Part shown: piece after piece, positions 27,599 to 33,792 of the stretch
How the letters are laid out: every line of letters begins with the position of its first letter
How positions within the stretch are numbered: the stretch's first letter is position 1
Origin: Traorella massiliensis
Lineage (GTDB): Bacteria > Bacillota_I > Bacilli_A > Erysipelotrichales > Erysipelotrichaceae
Length of the DNA stretch: 64,000 nt
Direction of reading: 5' to 3'
NCBI RefSeq assembly: GCF_900104665.1
Contig: NZ_LT629968.1
Location: 186,001 to 250,000, forward strand
Made by a program: the position numbers and the translations under genes
Notes under the pieces: model-generated
Database searches by the model: none
What the model saw: the letters and a program-made list of their open reading frames with translations, nothing else
Told to the model about the DNA's origin: nothing

Positions 27599-28182
27599 TT
27601 TGCTCCCTTCATTTTATTAACTAACTTTTGATAGATATTTTCCATCATCCAGACTTCTCTTACTTCTTGTTTCAGTAGGTCGACAGGTATCCATTTGACA
27701 CCCTTTGTTTCTTCTTTGTTGAGAATCAAAGGGGTTTTTTCATCAGCCTCAATAAGATAGGTTAGATTGAGATGTAAATGAGAAGAAACATATTTATTTC
27801 TTTTCACATGTCCATCAACAGTTAGAACTTCTAAAGAGAAAGGTTTATCAGATAAGAGAAGATATTGACCGACACCAGTTTCTTCCTTCATTTCCTTAAG
27901 AGCCACCGCACATAAGTCCTCTTCACCATCAGCGTGACCACCACACCAAGCCCATGAATCATAGATTTTATGATAGATCATCAGCACCTTTGTTCGCTCC
28001 TGATTAGTGATCCAGCAGGAAGAAGAAAAATGCATGAATGGATTGCTTCTATGAAGCAAATCTTCATGAACTTCCATTGCCTGTAAGATAAAGCCTTTGT
28101 CTTTTACTTCCTGTTCATTAAAAGGGATGTAATTTTGAATCATTTCTTTGAGTTTCATAGAATCATGGTAGCATTCAATCAT
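27595..28182 (-). CDS. NUDIX hydrolase
   Basis: A 195-residue Nudix enzyme. The Nudix box runs GHADGEEDLCAVALKEMKEE then TGV, with Lys in place of the usual Arg at the REUXEE position. Substrate unknown. It is cotranscribed with asparaginase through a 4-base overlap. Two in-frame ATG codons (28182 and 8 codons later) are possible starts, and neither has a clear Shine-Dalgarno. A minus-strand TATAAT at 28209-28214 gives a leader of about 20 bases from the first ATG. Confidence 0.85.
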   Translation of the reverse strand: MIECYHDSMKLKEMIQNYIPFNEQEVKDKGFILQAMEVHEDLLHRSNPFMHFSSSCWITNQERTKVLMIYHKIYDSWAWCGGHADGEEDLCAVALKEMKEETGVGQYLLLSDKPFSLEVLTVDGHVKRNKYVSSHLHLNLTYLIEADEKTPLILNKEETKGVKWIPVDLLKQEVREVWMMENIYQKLVNKMKGAK

Positions 28183-28203
28183 AAAAAACTCAATGATTTT
28201 TAT

Positions 28204-28232
28204 TTTAAATTATACATTCATTATGATATAAT
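28204..28232 (+). promoter_or_regulatory. glmS promoter
   Basis: TTTAAA, 17-bp spacer, TATAAT, ending about 50 bases before the ribozyme cleavage site. It overlaps the divergent NUDIX promoter. Confidence 0.65.
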
Positions 28233-28267
28233 AACCACTAGATTAATATAAATGAGGAGGATCGTGA

Positions 28268-28412
28268 TTTATATTAGTTGAGCGCCAGGACTAGTTTAGT
28301 TGACGAGGACAGCAGATTATCGAAAGATTCGGCGGGTACTGCTGCGGTATACCAATATCGTTAGAAATCATACAAAAATCAAAATCAACATTGAAACAAA
28401 AGTGATTTCATT
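28268..28412 (+). ncRNA. glmS ribozyme (glucosamine-6-phosphate riboswitch)
   Basis: The self-cleaving RNA that lowers glmS expression when glucosamine-6-phosphate is high. Conserved elements in order are AGCGCCAG (28281-28288), GTTGACGAGGA, the P3 stem CAGCAG/CTGCTG, TATCGAAAGATTCGGCGGG inside it, and a distal P4-like stem GAAATCA (28364-28370) with TGATTTC (28403-28409). Cleavage is expected between A28281 and G28282. The RNA ends just before the glmS ribosome site. Confidence 0.93.
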
Positions 28413-28431
28413 TGATAGGAGGAAAATGATA

Positions 28432-30237
28432 ATGTGTGGAATAATTGGCTATGCCGGCAGTAAGCCTTGTGCGCATGGTGTTTTATTGAGTGGGCTAAAG
28501 GCTTTAGAATACCGTGGATATGATTCTAGTGGTATTGCATCTTTTCAAGGCGATCAAATTAAGATTGTTAAAGCAAAGGGAAAAATAAAAGAACTTGAAG
28601 AGAAAATCAAAGATGTTCCTGAGTCCACTTGCGGCATTGCTCATACAAGATGGGCAACTCATGGAGAACCCAATGAAATCAATGCTCACCCTCATAAAGT
28701 AGGACAGATTACCCTTGTACATAATGGTATCATCGAAAATGCTGCCGCCTTAAAAAAGGCTTATGAGAAAAGAGGTATTGTTTTTAAAAGTGATACGGAT
28801 AGTGAAGTTGCTTGTGCTTGTCTAGCAATATTATATCGAACTGAAAAAAATAAGTTAAATGTACTTAGAGAAGCTGCAAAGATATTAAAGGGAAGCTATG
28901 CTTTTGGAATCATGTTCGAAGATGAAGAAGGTGTTCTATATGGAATGCGTAAAGATTCACCTTTGGTTTTGGGAATCGGTGAAGATGGTAATTTTTTAGC
29001 GAGTGATCTAAGTGCCTTTGTTCGTTTTACTCGCAAATATGCGGTTATTGATGAAAATCAGATCGTAAGAATCACCAATAAAGAAATTGAATGTTACGAT
29101 AAAGATTTAAAGCATATAGAACTTAAAACACAAATCAGTGAGATGGATATCTCAACGATAGAAAAAAATGGATATGATTCTTTCTTATTAAAAGAAATTC
29201 ATGAAGAAGGAAAAGTGGTCATGGATACGATTCATCATTATATGACCCAAAGTCTACATGAACTTTCTAAGACAATGATCGATTTAAAAAAATATGACCA
29301 TCTTTATTTTGTTGCCTGTGGTAGTGCTTATCATGTAGGTTTGTTAGCGAAAAATCTAATAGAGAAGTATGCTCGTATTCCTTGTAATTGTGAGGTGGCA
29401 AGTGAATTTCGTTATAATTCGCCAATCTTAGATGAAAAGACACTGGTCGTTTGTATTTCTCAATCGGGAGAAACGGCAGATACCTTAGCGGCCTTACGAA
29501 TGGTGAATAAGATGGGAATTGATAGCTGTGCGATCGTGAATGTAAAAGGGAGTTCGCTTGAAAAAGAAGCAAAATATGTATTACCGACACTTGCCGGGGT
29601 TGAAATATCTGTAGCAACGACAAAAGCATATTGCGCACAGGTAGCGGTTTGTGCTTTATTAGCTTTACATGCCAGTATCGATCATCTGTCATCTTTACAG
29701 ATACATATGATTGAAAAACAGCTTTTAAAGTTAGATACTTATATTCATAAGCTCATCAGTGATACAAAATTAGATGGTTTTGTATCATCGATCATCAATA
29801 AGAAAAATGTCTTTTTTATAGGACGAGGTATGGATTATGCATTATCGATGGAAGGGGCTTTAAAACTCAAAGAAATTACTTATATTCAGGCTGTGGCTTA
29901 TCCGGCAGGAGAACTGAAACATGGAACGATTTCGTTGATTGAAAAGGATACTCCAGTGATGGTATTGATCAGTGATGAACATTTGGTGGATAAAAGTATT
30001 TCTAATATGAAAGAGGTTAAAGCAAGAGGTGCTAAGATACTTTTAGTCATTCGTGAGGATCTGTATCACGAGAACATCGAAGCTGATGAAGTGATTTTCT
30101 TGCCAAAGGTAAGTGAATTTCTTCAGGGAATCGTTTCAATCGTACCATATCAGCTTTTAGCTCATCATATAGCTGCCCAGATGGGCTGTGACATCGATCA
30201 GCCGAAAAATCTCGCTAAATCAGTAACAGTTGAATAG
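28432..30237 (+). CDS. glmS: glucosamine-6-phosphate synthase (isomerizing)
   Basis: Makes glucosamine-6-phosphate from fructose-6-phosphate and glutamine, the first step to UDP-GlcNAc and peptidoglycan. The protein must begin MCGIIGYAG so that Cys1 of the mature enzyme is the glutaminase nucleophile; the ATG at 28432 provides this and has AGGAGG nine bases upstream. The frame is open further upstream through the ribozyme but that part is not coding. The glutaminase domain shows ALEYRGYDSSG and HTRWATHGEPN. Two SIS domains follow (ACGSAYHVGL, SQSGETADTLAAL; FFIGRGMDYALSMEGALKLKE), and the C-terminus is NLAKSVTVE. Length 601 is normal. Confidence 0.98.
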   Translation: MCGIIGYAGSKPCAHGVLLSGLKALEYRGYDSSGIASFQGDQIKIVKAKGKIKELEEKIKDVPESTCGIAHTRWATHGEPNEINAHPHKVGQITLVHNGIIENAAALKKAYEKRGIVFKSDTDSEVACACLAILYRTEKNKLNVLREAAKILKGSYAFGIMFEDEEGVLYGMRKDSPLVLGIGEDGNFLASDLSAFVRFTRKYAVIDENQIVRITNKEIECYDKDLKHIELKTQISEMDISTIEKNGYDSFLLKEIHEEGKVVMDTIHHYMTQSLHELSKTMIDLKKYDHLYFVACGSAYHVGLLAKNLIEKYARIPCNCEVASEFRYNSPILDEKTLVVCISQSGETADTLAALRMVNKMGIDSCAIVNVKGSSLEKEAKYVLPTLAGVEISVATTKAYCAQVAVCALLALHASIDHLSSLQIHMIEKQLLKLDTYIHKLISDTKLDGFVSSIINKKNVFFIGRGMDYALSMEGALKLKEITYIQAVAYPAGELKHGTISLIEKDTPVMVLISDEHLVDKSISNMKEVKARGAKILLVIREDLYHENIEADEVIFLPKVSEFLQGIVSIVPYQLLAHHIAAQMGCDIDQPKNLAKSVTVE

Positions 30238-30270
30238 TAATTTATAAGTTATCAATAAAATGAAATGTTA

Positions 30271-30299
30271 TCGACAAAGTGGAAAAGGTATGTTAGAAT
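30271..30299 (+). promoter_or_regulatory. promoter of the short antisense-like RNA
   Basis: TCGACA, 17-bp spacer, TAGAAT. It would start an RNA at about 30306 running into the 12-bp hairpin at 30327-30357. Confidence 0.5.
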
Positions 30300-30305
30300 A
30301 ATAAC

Positions 30306-30360
30306 GGATGAACTCCATACAAATAGGAAACCCCAGTGGTGCTAGCACTGGGGTTTCATT
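30306..30360 (+). ncRNA. candidate antitoxin RNA of a type I toxin-antitoxin-like locus
   Basis: A predicted RNA of about 55 bases. It carries CTCCATACAAATA (30313-30325) and ends in a perfect 12-bp hairpin GAAACCCCAGTG/CACTGGGGTTTC (30327-30338 and 30346-30357). The same 13-mer recurs at 30497-30509, so this RNA would be complementary there to the opposing transcript, over the ribosome site of the small reading frame. That is the logic of Fst/par RNA II. The T-run after the hairpin is weak. Confidence 0.45.
30313..30325 (+). repeat. 13-bp direct repeat, copy A (copy B at 30497-30509)
   Basis: CTCCATACAAATA occurs identically at 30313-30325 and 30497-30509. Copy B reads on the minus strand as TATTTGTATGGAG and forms part of the TATGGAGGGGG ribosome site. 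Confidence 0.9.
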
Positions 30361-30379
30361 TAGGAGGGAGGATTGCGGA

Positions 30380-30487
30380 TTATCGTTGAATCAGACTGAT
30401 GTACAGTATGATCAAACGCAAACATTCTTTCACAGCTACTACATTTTCATATAATAACTGGAGAAGAATGATGAGTTCAAAACCCAA
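30380..30487 (-). CDS. candidate small hydrophobic peptide (toxin-like), reading frame 2
   Basis: A 35-codon frame starting TTG with GGAGGGGG five bases upstream. The peptide begins MGFELIILLQLLYENVV, then AVKECLRLIILYISLIQR: a hydrophobic segment broken by charged residues and a basic end, the general look of type I toxins, though I cannot match it to Fst, Hol_Tox or TxpA. An in-frame ATG exists at 30502 but lacks a ribosome site. Whether this or the overlapping frame 1 is translated cannot be decided from sequence alone. Confidence 0.35.
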   Translation of the reverse strand: MGFELIILLQLLYENVVAVKECLRLIILYISLIQR

Positions 30488-30522
30488 CTGCACCCCCTCC
30501 ATACAAATAATATAGGTGTCAT
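30439..30522 (-). CDS. candidate small peptide, reading frame 1 of the same transcript
   Basis: A 27-codon frame with ATG and a strong AGGAGGGAGTGAGG region upstream. Product starts MTPILFVWRGCSWVLNSS and ends in Tyr/Met-rich residues. The ATG lies in a stem (TAGGTGTC 30513-30520 with GACACCTA 30547-30554) that would hide the ribosome site in the loop. It may be a leader whose translation controls frame 2. Confidence 0.3.
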   Translation of the reverse strand: MTPILFVWRGCSWVLNSSFFSSYYMKM

Positions 30523-30555
30523 GGATCCTCACTCCCTCCTTTGTAGGACACCTAC
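30513..30555 (-). promoter_or_regulatory. alternative hairpins at the 5' end of the toxin-like transcript
   Basis: Two mutually exclusive stems are visible: a small 5' hairpin GTAGG/CCTAC (30551-30555 with 30543-30547) and a larger one, 8 bp, pairing 30547-30554 with 30513-30520 and enclosing the ribosome site and ATG. Such switching is typical for type I toxin mRNAs. A minus-strand TAGAAT lies just upstream (about 30556-30564). Confidence 0.4.
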
Positions 30556-30574
30556 TATTCTATATCCATGAAAT

Positions 30575-30622
30575 GGTTATTTTTCCCAAAAAAGAATAAA
30601 AAAATTTTGGGAAATAGTAACC
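30575..30622. other. long inverted repeat upstream of the toxin-like transcript
   Basis: GGTTA/TAACC outer and TTTCCCAAAA/TTTTGGGAAA inner arms enclose an A/T-rich 13-base loop. It may be a terminator for either direction or a protein site near the minus-strand promoter. Confidence 0.5.
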
Positions 30623-30690
30623 TCAACAATGTGATAAAAAGTCATTGTGATGACAATTCTGCAGACATCAAAAATCAGAAAAGAAAGCAG

Positions 30691-30729
30691 CCTGGCTAAT
30701 TTAGAAAAGATCTTTAGCTAGGTTTTTTT
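30691..30729 (+). terminator. intrinsic terminator with no gene attached
   Basis: CCTGGCTAA/TTAGCTAGG with one G-T wobble, then seven T. No annotated plus-strand gene ends here. A 23-codon frame starting ATG at 30652 would stop inside it but has no ribosome site. Confidence 0.75.
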
Positions 30730-30835
30730 CACTCACTTTCTCGCTGAATTGTAACGATTCATCAGTTTGTTTTTTAAATAAACATAAATAATGTCGTATT
30801 AATGGGTATACTGGACATATAAGGAGGACCTGATT

Positions 30836-30907
30836 ATGTTCAATCTTATTGCAATCGTGGCAGCATTTTTCATCGGCTTCTTCTCTAGTGTCATTTTAGA
30901 AGCCTAA
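30836..30907 (+). CDS. 23-residue hydrophobic membrane peptide
   Basis: ATG with a perfect AAGGAGG seven bases upstream. The product begins MFNLIAIVAAFFIGFF and ends SSVILEA: a single membrane-spanning helix with almost no charge except one Glu. It is followed immediately by its own terminator and preceded by a TATACT -10-like box (30807-30812). The compact unit (promoter, ribosome site, frame, terminator) supports a real gene. It may be a small regulatory membrane protein or a type I toxin; no family was recognised. Confidence 0.55.
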   Translation: MFNLIAIVAAFFIGFFSSVILEA

Positions 30908-30937
30908 AAGCATTCTCATTACAGAGATGCTTTTTTT
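30906..30937 (+). terminator. intrinsic terminator of the 23-residue peptide gene
   Basis: AAAAGCAT-CTC pairs with GAG-ATGCTTTT (one bulged T), loop ATTACA, then a run of seven T. The stop codon lies at its base. Confidence 0.8.
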
Positions 30938-30977
30938 CTTGTTGGATACTTTTCATGTATCATATTAAAAGCATAGC

Positions 30978-30993
30978 GTATCTTGAAAGATAC
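30978..30993. promoter_or_regulatory. 16-bp near-palindrome upstream of rubrerythrin
   Basis: GTATCTT-GA-AAGATAC, perfect 7-bp arms, 20 bases upstream of the rubrerythrin -35. Possible regulator site. It does not match the palindrome at perR. Confidence 0.4.
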
Positions 30994-31013
30994 ATCATTC
31001 TGTTGCATAAAGC

Positions 31014-31042
31014 TTAACATTTGATTGAATTGTGTGTATAAT
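31014..31042 (+). promoter_or_regulatory. rubrerythrin promoter
   Basis: TTAACA, 17-bp spacer, TATAAT; -10 about 22 bases before the ATG. Confidence 0.75.
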
Positions 31043-31064
31043 GATGACAAAGGAGATGAAAACA

Positions 31065-31601
31065 ATGGAACTTAAAGGATCAAAAACAGAAAAAAATTTA
31101 ATGACAGCTTTTGCTGGTGAGGCCCAGGCTTCTATTAAGTATACGTACTATGCGTCAAAAGCTAAAAAAGATGGTTATGTACAGATTGCTAACTATTTTG
31201 AAAAAACTGCTGCCAATGAAAAAGAACATGCGAAATTATGGTTTAAGAAACTGCATGGCGGTATGCCTGGTACAGTAGAAAATTTAAAGGATGCTGCTGC
31301 GGGCGAAAACTATGAATGGACAGATATGTATAAGGAATTTGCAGCTGTTGCTCATGAAGAAGGCTTTGAAGACATTGCCAAGATGATGGAAGGCGTTGCT
31401 GCTATTGAAAAGCATCATGAAGAAAGATATCGCAAGCTTCTTGGAAATATTGAAGGTAAAGTTGTTTTTGCGAAAGATGATGTAGTTGTTTGGGAATGTT
31501 TGAATTGCGGTCACTTACATATTGGTAAAGAAGCTCCTGCTGTTTGCCCGGTATGTGATCATCCTCAGTCTTATTTCGCTCTTGAAGTAGAAAATTACTA
31601 A
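31065..31601 (+). CDS. rubrerythrin
   Basis: Non-haem di-iron peroxidase that removes hydrogen peroxide in anaerobes. The N-terminal ferritin-like four-helix domain supplies Glu/His ligands ([51 protein letters not shown]). The C-terminal rubredoxin-like domain binds iron with CLNCGHLH and CPVCDHP. Start chosen at [11 protein letters not shown] because AAAGGAG precedes it; the frame extends 11 codons upstream without a ribosome site. Length 178 is typical. Confidence 0.95.
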   Translation: MELKGSKTEKNLMTAFAGEAQASIKYTYYASKAKKDGYVQIANYFEKTAANEKEHAKLWFKKLHGGMPGTVENLKDAAAGENYEWTDMYKEFAAVAHEEGFEDIAKMMEGVAAIEKHHEERYRKLLGNIEGKVVFAKDDVVVWECLNCGHLHIGKEAPAVCPVCDHPQSYFALEVENY

Positions 31602-31621
31602 AATTTAAATTCTTAACGATT

Positions 31622-31646
31622 ATGGGCTCTTATTGAGTCCATTTTT
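31622..31646 (+). terminator. intrinsic terminator of rubrerythrin
   Basis: ATGGGCTC/GAGTCCAT with one wobble pair, loop TTATT, then T5. Confidence 0.75.
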
Positions 31647-31647
31647 A

Positions 31648-31656
31648 TGTTATGAT
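31648..31656 (+). promoter_or_regulatory. extended -10 of yaaA
   Basis: TG-T-TATGAT; the hexamer ends 6 bases before the ATG at 31663. No ribosome site is present, so the mRNA may be leaderless. Confidence 0.55.
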
Positions 31657-31662
31657 TAGTAT

Positions 31663-32403
31663 ATGAAAATAATTATATCACCCGCTAAAAAAATGATCGA
31701 TCATGATGATTTCGAATGGCATGAGCTTCCCTTGTTTTTGAATAAGACTGAAATCTTAAAAGAGAAGCTTCAGAAAATGGATGCTGATGAGCTGGCTGCT
31801 TGTATGAAGTGTAATCAAAAGATTGCAGCTTTAAATTATGATCGTTTTCAGAGAATGAATCTTCATGAAGGTTTGATACCTGCTCTTTTTGCCTATGAAG
31901 GATTACAGTATCAGCATATGGCTCCTTCTGTCTTTACAAAGGATGAACTGGAATATGTTGAAAGACACTTATTGATTTTATCGGGCTTTTATGGCTTGCT
32001 TCGTCCTTTTGATGGTATCCGCTGCTATCGTTTAGAGATGCAGACAAAGTTAGATATCAATGAAACGAAAAGCTTATATGATTTTTGGAAGGATGATTTG
32101 GCGAATGAACTGTTTCATGATAATGATCTGGTTTTAAACCTGGCTTCTAAGGAATATTCACTATGTATTGAGCCTTATCTGGGTGAAAATAGAAAAATGA
32201 TTACCTGCATCTTTGCTTCTTTGGATAAAGGAAAATTGAAGGTGAAAGGAACAGAGGCAAAGATGGCTCGTGGTGAAATGGTACGGTATATGGCTTCGCA
32301 TCAAATTGAAGATTTAGAAGAAATCAAAAATTTTGACTATTTAGGATATACATATGATGCTTCTTATTCAAATGATAAAGAATGGGTATATTTAAAAAAA
32401 TAA
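31663..32403 (+). CDS. yaaA: peroxide-stress protein YaaA
   Basis: A 246-residue UPF0246/DUF328 protein that protects DNA during peroxide stress, probably by limiting free iron. It begins MKIIISPAKKM and has the conserved LSGFYGLLRPFDGIRCYRLEMQTKL, VLNLASKEYS and KGTEAKMARGEMVRYM blocks. It follows rubrerythrin, fitting an oxidative-stress cluster. No Shine-Dalgarno precedes the ATG. Confidence 0.93.
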   Translation: MKIIISPAKKMIDHDDFEWHELPLFLNKTEILKEKLQKMDADELAACMKCNQKIAALNYDRFQRMNLHEGLIPALFAYEGLQYQHMAPSVFTKDELEYVERHLLILSGFYGLLRPFDGIRCYRLEMQTKLDINETKSLYDFWKDDLANELFHDNDLVLNLASKEYSLCIEPYLGENRKMITCIFASLDKGKLKVKGTEAKMARGEMVRYMASHQIEDLEEIKNFDYLGYTYDASYSNDKEWVYLKK

Positions 32404-32429
32404 TCATGTATACAATGCATGATTTTTTT
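32402..32429 (+). terminator. intrinsic terminator of yaaA
   Basis: AATCATG/CATGATT stem, 9-base loop, then T7. Confidence 0.75.
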
Positions 32430-32476
32430 AATTTATTTAAAAAATATATAATAATAATTTTAAAAATATTAAAGTA

Positions 32477-32485
32477 TGCTATAAT
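32477..32485 (+). promoter_or_regulatory. extended -10 of the DUF2089 unit
   Basis: TG-C-TATAAT, 28 bases before the ATG at 32513. Confidence 0.5.
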
Positions 32486-32512
32486 ATTATTGAAGAAAGA
32501 GAGGACTTCTAT

Positions 32513-32806
32513 ATGAAAGAGAGGGAGTGGATCGAAACGCTGGAAGATGAAGATTTGGCTTTTATCAAGAATTTTGTTCTTGCCAGTGGTTCTTTAAAAG
32601 AAATAGCAGAAATTTATGGTGTAACATATCCAACGGTTCGACTTCGTTTAGATAGACTGATTCAAAAAATTAAGATCAGTAGTGAAAATAAGGAAGAGCC
32701 TTATATTACATTAATCAAGAAAATGGCGTTAGACGATCGTATTGGAGATGAGGAAGCAAAAATTTTGATTCAGGAATATAGAAAAGAGAAGAAAGGGGAG
32801 AAATAG
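32513..32806 (+). CDS. DUF2089-type helix-turn-helix protein
   Basis: A 97-residue protein. LEDEDLAFIKNFVLASGSLKEIAEIYGVTYPTVRLRLDRLIQKI is a clear helix-turn-helix of the DUF2089 type; the usual N-terminal zinc part is missing, leaving only the DNA-binding region and a charged tail. Next to it is a small membrane protein gene, one base after the stop, an arrangement often seen for this family. Likely a local regulator of the membrane protein. Confidence 0.85.
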   Translation: MKEREWIETLEDEDLAFIKNFVLASGSLKEIAEIYGVTYPTVRLRLDRLIQKIKISSENKEEPYITLIKKMALDDRIGDEEAKILIQEYRKEKKGEK

Positions 32807-32807
32807 A

Positions 32808-33170
32808 ATGTTACAAACTACATTGGCTACATTGACAGTATGGATTATAATGGCAATTACTTTTTTAGGAAAAATGCTGATTCCATTGGCTTCGCTAGGC
32901 TTGTTGCAATATTGGATTTGTAAGAAGAAATATTGATGGCATAATGTATTGCCAATCTTATGTTTAGTATTTTTAATAGGCATGGAGATATTAATGTTAA
33001 GTATCGTGTCTACAAATGGAGCTTCTTATGGACTATGGACGCTTATATTTGTTTTATTCATGTTAATCCCATTTGGCAGTCCGCTTCTTGTAACATTTAT
33101 AGTTTCTGCCTTTATGAAAAGAAATAATAAAAAAGATGATTTAGAGAAAATGAAGATCAATGATCTATAA
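32808..33170 (+). pseudogene. small membrane protein split by an in-frame TGA
   Basis: A single frame runs from ATG 32808 (ribosome site GGGGAG) to the TAA at 33170, interrupted only by TGA at 32934-32936. The first part (42 codons) has one membrane helix and ends WICKKKY; after the stop the frame continues WHNVLPILCLVFLIGMEI with two further helices and a charged tail. Read through, it would be a 120-codon protein with three or four helices. Other genes here use TGA as a stop (perR, nagA neighbours), so a recent nonsense change is the simplest view. The 42-residue peptide could still be made; the second part could also start at TTG 32949. Confidence 0.6.
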
Positions 33171-33186
33171 AATGGAAGAACATAAT

Positions 33187-33250
33187 AAAAAGGAGCTGTG
33201 CTCAGTTTTGTAATTTTTGAAAAATTACTTCACTGACATAGCTCCTTTTT
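33187..33250. terminator. large bidirectional terminator
   Basis: Outer stem AAAAAGGAGCT/AGCTCCTTTTT (11 bp) and inner stem GTAATTTTT/AAAAATTAC in one long hairpin between convergent genes. Confidence 0.85.
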
Positions 33251-33252
33251 AT

Positions 33253-33792
33253 TTATTTTTTTCTTTTCGCTAATGCAACCAGATAGATAATACCATAAAT
33301 ACAAATTACCAATGAGATGATGAGCATAGTGATAAATTCAATATCATTTAGTTCTTTCTGATAAGAATATATTGCTAGCAATACGCCAAAAAGTATATAA
33401 AGAATCGCTTTAAGGAACAGAGAGCTTTTTTCATTTTTCTCGTTGATTTGTTCAAGGTAACTTGTTTTTCTTTCAGGTTTAAAATTTGGAATTACTGTCA
33501 ATGATTTTAAAAAACGAAAGCGAAAGAAAAACTCGAATGCAAGTAAGACGATGATAGCTACAGCAGTAGCCATATATATATCTATATAAAAGCTGCCAAT
33601 TCGATAATTTAGAAGAAGCGCAAAAGCAATTAAAGGAATAATGAGTCGTTTTTGATAGAAATTAAACTGACTAACGTTACTCTCTAGAATTAAATAGCCA
33701 TTTTTAGTGATAAAGTCATAATAGACATCTCGACCATGTCTATCTTTATAGATAGAAAAGCCAGAGACATTCGGCTGATTCTTTTGGGCCAT
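33253..33792 (-). CDS. membrane protein of unknown function
   Basis: A 179-residue protein with an N-terminal soluble part of about 45 residues (SGFSIYKDRHGRDVYYDFITKNGYLI), two membrane helices (about 48-85), a basic linker (FKPERKTSYLEQI) and two more helices near the end. No family recognised. Its start codon overlaps the stop of the deacetylase gene by one base (TAATG), so it is translated with it. Confidence 0.75.
   Translation of the reverse strand: MAQKNQPNVSGFSIYKDRHGRDVYYDFITKNGYLILESNVSQFNFYQKRLIIPLIAFALLLNYRIGSFYIDIYMATAVAIIVLLAFEFFFRFRFLKSLTVIPNFKPERKTSYLEQINEKNEKSSLFLKAILYILFGVLLAIYSYQKELNDIEFITMLIISLVICIYGIIYLVALAKRKK

Noticed and set aside
28300-28431. In-frame N-terminal extension of glmS over 44 codons
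   Set aside because: It runs through the glmS ribozyme. The enzyme needs Cys directly after Met1, and the ATG at 28432 has an ideal ribosome site.
30652-30722. 23-codon frame MTILQTSKIRKE... on the plus strand
   Set aside because: No ribosome site and its end is inside the terminator stem; not listed as a gene.
31032-31064. Upstream start of rubrerythrin
   Set aside because: No ribosome site, overlaps the promoter -10; the ATG at 31065 starts the known N-terminus.
33187-33250. Possible attachment site or cruciform origin
   Set aside because: Position between convergent genes and A/T-flanked stem make a bidirectional terminator the better explanation.
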